From NCBI GenBank assembly GCA_026709985.1, contig JAPORY010000065.1, positions 45,064 to 109,063 on the forward strand: 64,000 bases of DNA, in the 5' to 3' direction. The stretch comes from Aestuariivita sp. Its GTDB lineage: Bacteria; Pseudomonadota; Alphaproteobacteria; Rhodobacterales; Rhodobacteraceae. The notes under the pieces are model-generated. The model did no database searches. It was not told the origin of the DNA and saw only the letters and a program-made list of their open reading frames with translations. Below, piece by piece: positions 25,448 through 34,154 of this stretch (the stretch's first letter is position 1; each line of letters starts with the position of its first letter). The position numbers were made by a program, and so were the translations under genes.

Positions 25448-25657
25448 TTATTCCGCCTTTGCTTCTGCCGCATCCGCACGGGGTTTCGGCTGAAAACACA
25501 CCAGCTCTGTCACCGCTACCGGAAAGTCCAACAGCACCCGCAAATAGGTCTCGCCAGTCTCTTGCGTTTGGTTTTCAAAGACGACACCGACCTTGCGGTA
25601 CCGCGTTTTGTCGTCGGTGCCCTTAACCGGCACGGTTGCATCATAGCGTGTCATCAT
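25448..25657 (-). CDS. Small conserved protein, tandem copy 1
   Basis: The product has 69 residues (MMTRYDATVPVKGTDDKTRYR...), about three-quarters identical to its neighbour at 25163-25378 over the central ~55 residues. AAAGGAGAAC precedes the two adjacent ATG codons; either could be used. The function is unknown. The high identity of the pair at both DNA and protein level indicates a tandem duplication with a period near 290 bp. Confidence 0.65.
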   Translation of the reverse strand: MMTRYDATVPVKGTDDKTRYRKVGVVFENQTQETGETYLRVLLDFPVAVTELVCFQPKPRADAAEAKAE

Positions 25658-25672
25658 GTTCTCCTTTGCTAA

Positions 25673-26305
25673 TTACAGTTGTTGACGTGTGGCCGCACGA
25701 TTGCGACCACCAAGCCAGAGGCCAAAGAACCAAGCCGCGACACAAGCGATAATGGTAATGCTGACCTCAAGTGTTAGCTGCATCGGCATCAAAGCCGATG
25801 GCAGCGGCACCCATTCATACGCGGCAATGGCACGCAGGCTCACAACCACCCAAATGGCGGGGATAAACGCGAGTGCCATCGGAAACATGGAGCGAAACCA
25901 CCCCTTGCCGCGGATGAGCGAATAGGTGATTGCTGCGAAGCTCCCGAACACCACGAGACTCACCACACTCACGATGGCATAAGATGGCCCCGCCGCTAGT
26001 CCCAAAGCCGCAAGCGCCCACGGGTCTCCCTGCCCCATTTGACTGGGGCGTAAGCGGCGGACCGCCTCGGTAATGGCGCCGAATAAGATGCCAAAGGCGA
26101 GCGACGCGAGGGCGTCCCGCCACCCGCTCCAGATCACGATCAGCAGCAGGATCGCGACACTGACGGCGGCGAGAATGGTAAAATCGATCTCCAAATAGCG
26201 AATATCGTGGCGGAGCAGCAGGATGGCGCCCATCAGGCACATCAGCATGAGTGGCAAGCTGAAAATTGCTAGCCACGGCGCCATGGTGGCAAAGACCGCC
26301 GACAT
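25673..26305 (-). CDS. pilU: Prepilin peptidase (A24 family, PilU-like)
   Basis: The 210-residue protein has about six membrane helices. A first aspartate region (LRHDIRYLEIDF) and the GxGD motif in SQMGQGDPWALAALGL match the two catalytic Asp sites of type IV prepilin peptidases. The N-terminal methylase-type Cys domain of long family members is absent, as in PilU/TraP-type enzymes of conjugative thin pili. It would cleave PilS and the PilV-like prepilins encoded upstream. The ATG overlaps the TSCPD gene stop as TAATG. Confidence 0.75.
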   Translation of the reverse strand: MSAVFATMAPWLAIFSLPLMLMCLMGAILLLRHDIRYLEIDFTILAAVSVAILLLIVIWSGWRDALASLAFGILFGAITEAVRRLRPSQMGQGDPWALAALGLAAGPSYAIVSVVSLVVFGSFAAITYSLIRGKGWFRSMFPMALAFIPAIWVVVSLRAIAAYEWVPLPSALMPMQLTLEVSITIIACVAAWFFGLWLGGRNRAATRQQL

Positions 26306-26730
26306 TAGACTCCGGACTCCGCGTTTTTCGGTTTTCCCTGTACTTCCGCCTTCTTAAGCCAGTGCGGCGGATCAAAGATCTCGTGCAAGAGCAGCCCAAA
26401 GATCGAGCCAGGGCCAAATTCGCCGGTCGCATGGGTGATATTTTCCGACAGCGACTTCTTCAGCTCGTCGGGGCTGTTGTTCGGCACTTGCAGCCAGATT
26501 GAAAGCAAGATGCAGATATCGGAAATCATGGCTTCCATATCGGAACCCGACTTGTAGCCGGCGTCATAAAAAATCTCGCACGGTGTCCGAAAATCCTCCC
26601 GATACCCAACGGTGATAAAAACCGATTGCCCCTGCCAGTGCAGCTTGCGCGTCTCACACGGGCGGCGATCCGGTGGCGGATGGCGCCCAAGGTCGGTGGC
26701 CCGGTCGGTGGCTTGGGTTGCGGCCGTCAT
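26305..26730 (-). CDS. TSCPD-domain protein
   Basis: The 141-residue protein contains a TSCPD domain: TPCEIFYDAGYKSGSDMEAMISDICILLSIWL followed by SPDELKKSLSE. This domain occurs at the C-terminus of adenosylcobalamin-dependent ribonucleotide reductases and as stand-alone proteins of unclear function. It is unexpected in a pilus operon. Start and stop overlap both neighbours (ATGA with the upstream gene, TAATG with pilU), so it is co-translated with pilus genes. Confidence 0.65.
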   Translation of the reverse strand: MTAATQATDRATDLGRHPPPDRRPCETRKLHWQGQSVFITVGYREDFRTPCEIFYDAGYKSGSDMEAMISDICILLSIWLQVPNNSPDELKKSLSENITHATGEFGPGSIFGLLLHEIFDPPHWLKKAEVQGKPKNAESGV

Positions 26731-27275
26731 GATCGGCCTCTGATGGTCGCTGGCTCCCCATCAAACGCGCTCTGCGCGTTAAACTCACGCGCCGTGCCCT
26801 TAAACTCTTCTTCGATGCGGCGGCGCTGTAGGTCACGCAAGCCCAGGGACTTGGGACTGCCCTCGACCACGTCACGAAAGCGCTGTTCACTCATCCAAGA
26901 ATAGACGAGTATCCAGTTGTAGAGCGTACGATCGGCAAGACCACTTTCGGCGGCGGGTAGAACTTTGCCTTGCCAGTGGCAGGCGACGCACCAACGGATG
27001 CGGTGGACGGCGTCAGCGATGGCTCTCGCGCCAGTGCCGCGGCCGTTGCCCCAGCGGGTTGCCGACAGGCGAGAAGCTTTCTCCAAGAGTTCAATGTGCC
27101 GCAGGCATTGGGGTATATCTTCGGGATCACACCGCGCATCAAGGCGCGAGAGCGCGGCTTGAACAACGTGCACGTCTTCGCTGATCAAGGCGGTTGGCAA
27201 CCGGTGATCGGCGTCACGGGCCGCCGCGACGCCAGTGGTTTGCGGCGGGGTTTGCGTGGTTTTGGGTTTAGTCAT
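26727..27275 (-). CDS. Hypothetical protein in pilus operon
   Basis: The product has 182 residues with no signal peptide or membrane helix. It is mostly helical and basic, with blocks such as HVVQAALSRLDARCDPEDIPQ and DRTLYNWILVYSWMSEQRF. I do not recognise the family. It overlaps both neighbours as ATGA. Its cytosolic character suggests a regulatory or assembly role, which is only inference from position. Confidence 0.55.
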   Translation of the reverse strand: MTKPKTTQTPPQTTGVAAARDADHRLPTALISEDVHVVQAALSRLDARCDPEDIPQCLRHIELLEKASRLSATRWGNGRGTGARAIADAVHRIRWCVACHWQGKVLPAAESGLADRTLYNWILVYSWMSEQRFRDVVEGSPKSLGLRDLQRRRIEEEFKGTAREFNAQSAFDGEPATIRGRS

Positions 27276-27814
27276 GGTGAGCCTCCCGATGGTGCAGCGC
27301 TAGCCCTCTCGGCTTGGTTGTCTTGAAATAGCCCCGTGAGTTCGGCGCACAGCGCCTCAAGGACGGTGCCATGACACTCGCTGAGGGGACGGCGTTGCCG
27401 CAGAGCCTCGGCGCGATCGGTGCGGGCAATGCGGGTGAGATCAGTTTGCCAGCGACTTAACTGCGCGAGGGTCTCAATGTCGTTCTCAATCGCAACAATG
27501 GCGGCCGAAAGACGATCCCGAATGTCCTCGGGTTCATTGTTACCGGTGAACGGCGCCATTGGCGCAAGCATGGGAGTGCGATCAGCACCAAGCGCGGGTA
27601 CCTCGGCGGGTTGCACCGCATCCGCTTCACCCGCTGTTGCCGGGTTCGCCGCAATAATGGTTGTTTCCAGTTGCGTCGACGGGATGAGGCTATCAGCCGC
27701 TTGCACCGTGAGGGCTGTCGCGCCCAAGGTTAGCCCACTACCAAGCCCAAAGCTGGCGAGCAGTGCCAGCTGCCAGCGCCGTAATTGGCCAGGAGGGCGC
27801 GTCACACTCCTCAT
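27272..27814 (-). CDS. Hypothetical membrane-anchored or periplasmic protein in pilus operon
   Basis: About 180 residues. A hydrophobic segment near the N-terminus (WQLALLASFGLGSGLTLGATALTV) acts as signal or anchor. A Pro/Ala-rich linker and a helical C-terminal part with two Cys (PLSECHGTVLEALCAEL) follow, suggesting a periplasmic disulphide. I do not recognise the family. The ATG at 27814 overlaps the stop of the PilV-like gene as ATGA; an ATG at 27823 is also possible. Confidence 0.55.
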   Translation of the reverse strand: MRSVTRPPGQLRRWQLALLASFGLGSGLTLGATALTVQAADSLIPSTQLETTIIAANPATAGEADAVQPAEVPALGADRTPMLAPMAPFTGNNEPEDIRDRLSAAIVAIENDIETLAQLSRWQTDLTRIARTDRAEALRQRRPLSECHGTVLEALCAELTGLFQDNQAERASAAPSGGSP

Positions 27815-28959
27815 GGCGCACATCCAGAGCAGCTCGTCACCGTGAGATTGGTGGCAACACTGGTGGTGAGCGTCGCATCATCTGCCGACAGTTGATCGAC
27901 ATTGAGCGTTTGTACCGTCAGCGTATCGACTTCGGCGTCCGATAAACGGGCATCGCCAGCGACTGTTAGCGTGCCGGTAAAGGTAAGATCGGCACCGGTG
28001 ATGTCGCCCGTGGCCACCAGATCTTCAAGTGTGAGATCGCCTGCAATGGCCGCGGAGTCGGCTACAATTGCGCCGTGGACTGTTAGCCCTTGCACATCCG
28101 TGAGCCCTAAGACTTCCATATCGCCAGTGGTCTGCACGTTACCGGTCACCGTCGTCGCACCCGCCAAGGTGTTAATCGTGCCGGTGGTTGCCGTAAGGCG
28201 CCCGGCGCCGAGGATATCATTGTCGTTCATATCAATATCAACGGTCATCGTGTTGGCATCCGCGTCCAAAGTGCCGTCGCGATCACAATCAATCTGTACG
28301 CGGTAGAGATAGCTGTTGCAGGCGACATCCAATGCCACCGACTCAAAGCCAAAAATGTCATTGAAGCCGGCAAAGCCGCCCAAAGCGGTATTGAGGGTCG
28401 CCATGTCATAATTGACGCCGGGACCGCGAATATTGGTCTCAGCACTATCCAAGCTGCTGTTGCCGTTGGTATCGAACAGCACACCGACGCCCGAGACACC
28501 ATCAGCAGCCCCGGGCGGTCGGCCCAACGGGTAGGAGCCGCGCGCACGGGCTACAACCATTACCGTGGCCGCCGACTGACGATAGGCGTGTAAAGAGAGG
28601 GTTCGGCGCCCGGGGCTCAAATTCCCCGCCGTCGCCGAGCGTAACTCCGCTGCCGCTAACGCACTGAGGGCTATGGGTAAGGGCGGAGAGCCAACGGGAT
28701 GCGTTCGGGCCGCGTGAGTGATATCACCTTCAATCAGTAATCGCCCCGCTTTCGCGAGTTCAGCAACGGTGCGGGCTTCGTTCGTCACCACGCGACCCGT
28801 GGCCCAATCGCCCACAACTTGCGCCGCAAAAAGCGACAATACCGACAAAACGGCGCCGCCCAAAATCGCATCCAATAGACCTAAGCCGCGCCATGATCGC
28901 CGTGCTAAAGGCCGCGCAAGCGAGCCAGAATACGTGTTAGTTGGCCAATATCGGGGCAT
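27811..28959 (-). CDS. pilV: PilV-like minor pilin/adhesin 2
   Basis: About 382 residues. A prepilin signal RRSWRG is followed by LGLLDAILGGAVLSVLSLF, with an Asp at mature position 5. After a globular part with a DTNGNSSLDSAE/DCDRDGTLDAD pair that looks like calcium-binding loops, the C-terminal ~150 residues form a repetitive Thr/Gly/Val pattern (TVTGNVQTTGDMEVLGLTDV, GAIVADSAAIAGDLTLEDL, TGDITGADLTFTGTLTVAGD) typical of a beta-solenoid. PilV adhesins at thin-pilus tips select recipients. The ATG overlaps the stop of the first PilV-like gene. Confidence 0.7.
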   Translation of the reverse strand: MPRYWPTNTYSGSLARPLARRSWRGLGLLDAILGGAVLSVLSLFAAQVVGDWATGRVVTNEARTVAELAKAGRLLIEGDITHAARTHPVGSPPLPIALSALAAAELRSATAGNLSPGRRTLSLHAYRQSAATVMVVARARGSYPLGRPPGAADGVSGVGVLFDTNGNSSLDSAETNIRGPGVNYDMATLNTALGGFAGFNDIFGFESVALDVACNSYLYRVQIDCDRDGTLDADANTMTVDIDMNDNDILGAGRLTATTGTINTLAGATTVTGNVQTTGDMEVLGLTDVQGLTVHGAIVADSAAIAGDLTLEDLVATGDITGADLTFTGTLTVAGDARLSDAEVDTLTVQTLNVDQLSADDATLTTSVATNLTVTSCSGCAP

Positions 28960-30362
28960 CAACAGCCCCCGCCATAAATGAAGGGATTGACGCTACGCAA
29001 GCAGCCGACATTAAGCGTGGTGGCCGACAGGGTACCAAAGATGCTGTCACCAACGGCATTGACCGTCTGTACGCCAGTAAGCTGATTGGTGCCGCGAAAC
29101 ACCAGATCGGCAAAAATAGCCGCGTCCGTCCAGTCGGGGGTTCCCGATGTTGCCGCCGTAAAATCCAAATCACCACCATTACAAATGTCGGCCTCGGCAT
29201 CCGTACAGGCCGTTAAGCTCGTAGCACTGGTAAGCATTCCCGACGGGATGAGGTTGGTGGTGCGCCAGGACGGAATCGTGGTGACATCTTGCAGGAGGGA
29301 AACCGCTTGCGCATTCACCCCGCTCACACCGCTATCGCCCGGAATGGTCAAATTGCCATTTACCGTCACCGCATCGGTATACAGCACATTCGTGGCACAG
29401 GTGGCTGCCGGCGTACCTTGCGGCGGGCAGTTACCCGATAAGGCGGGGATCGTGGCTCGCGCGGTTTCAAAGCGATCTATGTTCAAAAGATCATTGCCGC
29501 CCACCTGAATATCTGCTTGCATCGGCAGCAATGGTACCCCCGCGTGCGGCTGTCGGAGCACCGCATCGGCATCAATGCGTGAGAATTGCGAGGCCAGTAC
29601 CGCGCGATCCCGCGCTGGATCCCATCCCGTAAGCGTCGCGGCCGCAAAGGCCGCGGCTAACGCGGTTTCTGGCGGAAAAACGATGTCAAGCGCCTTGTTC
29701 AATGCTGACCAAGTGGGCGCGATCACCAATGCCGCCGAGGGGCGAATGACAACAATGCCATCAGCAATACGATTGAGCGCATCAAGTTGACCGCCCGGCG
29801 TCCCAATGAGGTGCACCACACTCCATTGGCGGGGAATAAGGATCTGTTCGGCATTCGTTGCGGACCGACGCCAGTTCGCGGTGGCAGAATGCGACGCTAA
29901 GGCCGTTCTTTCTGCATTCGTCAGGATACGAGCACTGCCAGCCGCCGCCAGTGTGATCGACGGTGAGGCCGCTACGCGATCTTGATGCAGCCAGTGGTGC
30001 ATCCCATAGCCCTCCGCCGCGACCACTTCGGCTATATGCTGTGCGTGGCCGCGAATGCGATTCTGTGCCTCCGCTAGCCGCCAACTCGTGAGGAGTATTG
30101 TGAGTACCCCAGCGAGGAGAAACACCGCCATGAGATTGGTGAAACCCGAACGCGAGCGGCGCGGAAGCACCGCTCGTTCTTCGGTTGCCGGTGATGACGG
30201 TGTGGGGACGGTTTTATCGCCATCGTTAGCCGCGATCAGTGGCGCCTTTGCCGGCGGCGCATGGGGGTTGTTCCCACTTGCTGGCGCTCTGGACACGGAT
30301 TGCATCCAGGGGCTCAGCGGTAGTAGGCGTAAAACCGCAGTATTGATTTTGCGCGGCATCAT
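28959..30362 (-). CDS. pilV: PilV-like minor pilin/adhesin 1
   Basis: About 467 residues. A long N-terminal leader (~73 residues) ends in a prepilin-type site, RSRSG before FTNLMAVFLLAGVLTILLTSW. The mature part is Ala/Thr-rich and the C-terminal part has beta-repeat character (TVNGNLTIPGDSGVSG, NQLTGVQTVNAVGDSIFG) and ends in Cys (YGGGC). It lies directly after pilS, where pilV genes of IncI plasmids occur. No inverted segments or Rci recombinase follow, so there is no shufflon here. Confidence 0.65.
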   Translation of the reverse strand: MMPRKINTAVLRLLPLSPWMQSVSRAPASGNNPHAPPAKAPLIAANDGDKTVPTPSSPATEERAVLPRRSRSGFTNLMAVFLLAGVLTILLTSWRLAEAQNRIRGHAQHIAEVVAAEGYGMHHWLHQDRVAASPSITLAAAGSARILTNAERTALASHSATANWRRSATNAEQILIPRQWSVVHLIGTPGGQLDALNRIADGIVVIRPSAALVIAPTWSALNKALDIVFPPETALAAAFAAATLTGWDPARDRAVLASQFSRIDADAVLRQPHAGVPLLPMQADIQVGGNDLLNIDRFETARATIPALSGNCPPQGTPAATCATNVLYTDAVTVNGNLTIPGDSGVSGVNAQAVSLLQDVTTIPSWRTTNLIPSGMLTSATSLTACTDAEADICNGGDLDFTAATSGTPDWTDAAIFADLVFRGTNQLTGVQTVNAVGDSIFGTLSATTLNVGCLRSVNPFIYGGGC

Positions 30363-30369
30363 CGTGTTG

Positions 30370-31023
30370 CTAGCCGCGGAACCGTATACTGACACTGGCA
30401 GTTTCGTCAGCCGCCGCACAGGCTGAACCAACGTTAACCTCTGTGACGGCAGTGCCGGTAGCGTTGGGAGGGTTGCCGTGAGCAATGTATACCCCCTGCA
30501 CATCCGGTGTATTAATGTACCGTGCAGCGACATTCTCGCATACCGCCGGCGGCACGTTCGCTAGCGCCAGGGTAAAACTGGCGGCGTTTAGAGGCGTGCC
30601 GTCGCCAAGCGTCGCACCAGCCCACCACGGGAATGAAATACCCGCTGTTGCAGCGGAGCCAGCCGCATTCTGCAGATTCTCCGGAGCGGAAGAGTAGATT
30701 ATGGCCTCAATGCTATCTCCACCGCCGACAAACGTGCTGGAATTCGCAAAGGCGCGGCGGATCGAAGTCGAAGATTGCAAAACCAGGCTGGCAACCGCAT
30801 CGCCACGGACGTTGTTCATCACGCCCTGATACGCATTCACCAATCCGATCGAGGCCGCCGCTGCGACCGCAACGCCCAAAATCACCCCGAAGATCGAGAT
30901 GCCCCGCCGCCGGCGACAGGGGAATGATCGGGAATCCGCCGGCGCAGCGCGAGCCCCTAGCGCCGCTGCTATCGCATCATCTCGCCGCTGCGAGTCATTG
31001 TTACAGGTTGCAATGTAAGTCAT
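30370..31023 (-). CDS. pilS: PilS-type major type IVb prepilin
   Basis: About 217 residues. The leader ends in CRRRRG (Gly41) before ISIFGVILGVAVAAAASIGLVNAYQ, a class IV prepilin helix. The C-terminal half has two Cys (PPAVCENVAARYI and VGSACAAAD), matching the disulphide loop of type IVb pilins. GGAAAGACAA lies upstream of the ATG at 31023. It is the expected main subunit of the thin pilus. A 51-bp gap separates it from pilR. Confidence 0.75.
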   Translation of the reverse strand: MTYIATCNNDSQRRDDAIAAALGARAAPADSRSFPCRRRRGISIFGVILGVAVAAAASIGLVNAYQGVMNNVRGDAVASLVLQSSTSIRRAFANSSTFVGGGDSIEAIIYSSAPENLQNAAGSAATAGISFPWWAGATLGDGTPLNAASFTLALANVPPAVCENVAARYINTPDVQGVYIAHGNPPNATGTAVTEVNVGSACAAADETASVSIRFRG

Positions 31024-31074
31024 TTGTCTTTCCTTCGTTGTTTGACAAAAACACGCAATGACCAACGGTCATCG

Positions 31075-32250
31075 TTAAAACCCACCAGCATTTAGCTGAT
31101 CAAAGACCGGCATCATCACTGATAGCAACAGGACAAGCACCACGGTCACCAAGATCAATAAGACAGCGTTCAATACCGCCATGCGGGCTCGTACATTGCT
31201 CTCTATTTTCTCCAAGCGACGCTCCAAAAACTGCCCCGCTCGCGAGATGCCGTCATCACGGTTCCATAACACGCGCAACACCACCGCAATTTCATCGTCG
31301 GGAAACCCCTGCCCCGCCGCGATCGCCGCCTGCCCTAAATTGCCAGTCTGCTCTAACGGCCGCACCAAAGCCCGGATGCGGGAGCGCTCATAATAGCCAG
31401 CAATCTTCTGCATTTCGCGTAACAGATTCGCCGTAATCGCCGTGCCATTACGACCATACTCAATCACCGAGAACAAAAAGCCCGTGCCCGACTGAAGACG
31501 CATGACCGAGAAGGGCGGAAACCGATCCGCAGTCACTCGCCCGCGGCCCGTCCAAAACCGCATCAACAACCCGAGCACGGTGATAAACGCACCAATGCCG
31601 ACGAATAGCGCCAGCGGATTGTCGGCCATCGCCAAGGTCACCGTGACCGTGACCGATTGCACCAACGGCAAAGTATCGAAATCAACAATATCCGCGAGCG
31701 CCGGCAGCAGCTCATAGCCAAAAAACAAAACCAGGGCGAACAAACTAACCGTTAACAAGATCGGCATCGCAATCGCCTCAGTAAGAGCTTTGCGCAGGGC
31801 GAGACGATTACGCAGCAATCGTGCTGCAGAACCAAAGATCAAATGCGCTTCCTGTCGACCCAGGGCATCGAAGATTAACCGCTCGGGCGGCGAGATGTAC
31901 GGCCCGAGCCGCTCACCGGCGTCATTGTCCAACATCCCAGCGCGCATCTCCGCGAGTACCTTCGCCCGCCCCGCTTTGCCCGCCCGCAAGTAACCGTCGA
32001 TCATCGTTTCCAAGGTCTCATCAAGCGAGACCCCCGCTTCCACAACATCCCCTAACAACTGCCAGATCTCCGCTCGTACCGCCGCCGAGAACGCGAGTTG
32101 TCGCAGCAACAAAGCCACGCCAGTGACGCGGTCGCCGGAAAGGCGTGAGCCCCCCGTGCCCGCCGCCGCGCCGCCAGTCGCCCGCTGTAACGCGGCATCC
32201 AAGCGCTGGTACTGCGCCACCGCCTTGGTAAGCCAACCCACAACGCTCAT
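31075..32250 (-). CDS. pilR: PilR inner-membrane platform protein (GspF family)
   Basis: The 391-residue protein has three main membrane segments (about 160-195, 205-240 and 365-388) and two GspF-type helical domains. It includes LIFDALGRQEAHLIFGSAARLL, LVRPLEQTGNLGQAAIAAGQGFP and RRLEKIESNVRARMAVLNAV. GspF/PilR proteins form the rotor platform for pilus assembly. The ATG overlaps the pilQ stop as ATGA. Confidence 0.85.
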   Translation of the reverse strand: MSVVGWLTKAVAQYQRLDAALQRATGGAAAGTGGSRLSGDRVTGVALLLRQLAFSAAVRAEIWQLLGDVVEAGVSLDETLETMIDGYLRAGKAGRAKVLAEMRAGMLDNDAGERLGPYISPPERLIFDALGRQEAHLIFGSAARLLRNRLALRKALTEAIAMPILLTVSLFALVLFFGYELLPALADIVDFDTLPLVQSVTVTVTLAMADNPLALFVGIGAFITVLGLLMRFWTGRGRVTADRFPPFSVMRLQSGTGFLFSVIEYGRNGTAITANLLREMQKIAGYYERSRIRALVRPLEQTGNLGQAAIAAGQGFPDDEIAVVLRVLWNRDDGISRAGQFLERRLEKIESNVRARMAVLNAVLLILVTVVLVLLLSVMMPVFDQLNAGGF

Positions 32251-34154
32251 GCCGCCGCCCCCGCGAGCGGTTGCGGCCCCTCAATCTCCAATAACGGCTC
32301 GGGGAGCGTTTCGTTCGTAATCAGCTCATAATCGGCTTCACCAATCGCGACCAATCGTCGCAGACGCGCCATAATCGGTACCCCGCCCATACCCCCGTCA
32401 GGATGGGCTTCGCTGGTTTCTTCCGCCGAAGCGAGCCAGTATTTTCTGGCGCCGAGCTGGTCGTGATTACCGACATATTCGCGGTACGTATCATCAAGCG
32501 GAATATACTCCGCCGTTGCTCGTCGGCCCATATAGCCCGCCCATGCCGCACGAGCCGTGTCCGCCGACGGCCCCGCCATATCGGCAAAGCCCGCTAAACA
32601 TTCGTCACATCCAGTCGGATTGCGGCGGCGAAGCGTGAATGTTGACGGCGCCACTCGCTCCATGAATAGCCGATCCGATTGCAACCAATCTTCAACGATC
32701 TGCCGGGCCGCGCCGCGCAGCGGCTCCGCACAATGCGGACAAAGCTTCGGGACCAGTTTTTGTCTTAAGACCAAATTGACCACATCGGGGCCGCTCAACT
32801 CGGACGGCAATACGCCGAGGGAAATCAGCCGAAACAATACGCCCACCGCCGAGTTCGCATGCACGGTCGTGTAAATCTTGTGGCCAGAGGTCACAAAGTG
32901 TAGCACCTCGTTGACATCATCGGCGGAGCGAATTTCCGACACCATGCCAATGTCGGGATTGGTCCGCACAAAGGTCATCAGCATCTGCGTATAGTTGGCC
33001 TTCCGCTCAGCGGGAGTTTTGCCGCCACGAACGGGAAATTGAATCACCCCATCACCAGTCGCCGGGTACTCAACGGGATCCTCAATGGTATAGAGCGAGA
33101 CCTGCCCGTCGCGTTCTTCGTACAAGCGTTCGAGATTGCGTACTAAGGTGGTTGATTTGCCGTCTCCCGTTGAACCGCCAATAATCACCAGACCCGCTTC
33201 CGAACGGCGCTCGGCGGCAAGAGCCTCTAAGATATCGTCTTCTAATCCCAAACCCGCAACATCGGCATAATTGCGGGCGTCCGCGGTGGGCAGTAGGCGG
33301 AGGTTCAAGAAGTTCTGCAGATCACCATGCCAAGCAATCTGGCCACGCATAGCCGCAACGCCTTTCGGCATCGCCGGTAGCTTATCGGCTTGGCCAATCG
33401 AGAACGGGGCCGGTTGCCCCTTGATTAACGTGGCTTTGCCATCACCACCATCGCGATGGCCATAGATCCAAGCAATCGCCTCTTTAACTTCATGGACTTG
33501 CCATTCGGAGCCGTGGGTAAATTCACCAGCGCCAACCTTAATGCGCAACAGCCCGTGCGTGGCACGCTCAATGAGTTTGATGTCGGAAGCGCCCAAAGCT
33601 GCGGCCTCAACTAGGACCTTTTGTAGGCGCAGTTGGCCAGAGGTTGGTCGATGCTCGACCACTGCTTCCGCCTTACGACCATAAAGGGCCGCCATTGCTG
33701 CTAAGGTGACCGCCCGACGCTCGGTTTCGGCGGGGAGATCGTAAGTCTTGCGCAGCTGGGTGAGCTCGGCGGCGATCTCCGCGGTGTGATAGGCCCGTAC
33801 AAAGCATACTGAGCCGTCCGTGAGAATCGCACAAGATTGCTGAAAGGTCTCGGTGCCAATGTTAAAGGCGCCGTTCTTGGTGTGTGGCGGCACCTGCTTA
33901 CCGCGCATCCCAAAACTGTTGATTAGCGCCGAAAAACTACGTCCGAGGGGCCTTTGCGAACCCCCATGCCTTTGAGTCGCGGCGGTTACCGCCGCGTCGG
34001 GATTGGATTGCGGTACCAAGGCACCGTTGCGTTTTGGCGGCTCGGATGATTGAACCGATTCTTGCGGCCGCTGGGTGCTATCAATGCCGCTAGCCGTGGG
34101 CTCGGCGGCGGCATCCTTCAGCACGAAGTCCGGAGAGGGCGGCGACGATGTCAT
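32247..34154 (-). CDS. pilQ: PilQ pilus-assembly ATPase (GspE/TcpT family)
   Basis: The 635-residue protein has Walker A GGSTGDGKSTT (near 328), the Asp box YTIEDPVEYP, Walker B/His box IGMVSEIRSADDVNEVLHFVTSGHKIYTTVHAN and a zinc-binding CPHCAEPL ... CDECLAG pair. This is the layout of type IVb pilus assembly ATPases such as R64 PilQ. It drives extension of the thin pilus. The ATG overlaps the pilP stop as TAATG and the stop overlaps pilR. Confidence 0.9.
   Translation of the reverse strand: MTSSPPSPDFVLKDAAAEPTASGIDSTQRPQESVQSSEPPKRNGALVPQSNPDAAVTAATQRHGGSQRPLGRSFSALINSFGMRGKQVPPHTKNGAFNIGTETFQQSCAILTDGSVCFVRAYHTAEIAAELTQLRKTYDLPAETERRAVTLAAMAALYGRKAEAVVEHRPTSGQLRLQKVLVEAAALGASDIKLIERATHGLLRIKVGAGEFTHGSEWQVHEVKEAIAWIYGHRDGGDGKATLIKGQPAPFSIGQADKLPAMPKGVAAMRGQIAWHGDLQNFLNLRLLPTADARNYADVAGLGLEDDILEALAAERRSEAGLVIIGGSTGDGKSTTLVRNLERLYEERDGQVSLYTIEDPVEYPATGDGVIQFPVRGGKTPAERKANYTQMLMTFVRTNPDIGMVSEIRSADDVNEVLHFVTSGHKIYTTVHANSAVGVLFRLISLGVLPSELSGPDVVNLVLRQKLVPKLCPHCAEPLRGAARQIVEDWLQSDRLFMERVAPSTFTLRRRNPTGCDECLAGFADMAGPSADTARAAWAGYMGRRATAEYIPLDDTYREYVGNHDQLGARKYWLASAEETSEAHPDGGMGGVPIMARLRRLVAIGEADYELITNETLPEPLLEIEGPQPLAGAAA

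Noticed and set aside
27900..28250. CRISPR-like or short tandem repeats in the PilV-like C-terminus
   Set aside because: Repetition is at protein level (beta-solenoid pattern) and the DNA units are neither identical nor regularly spaced.
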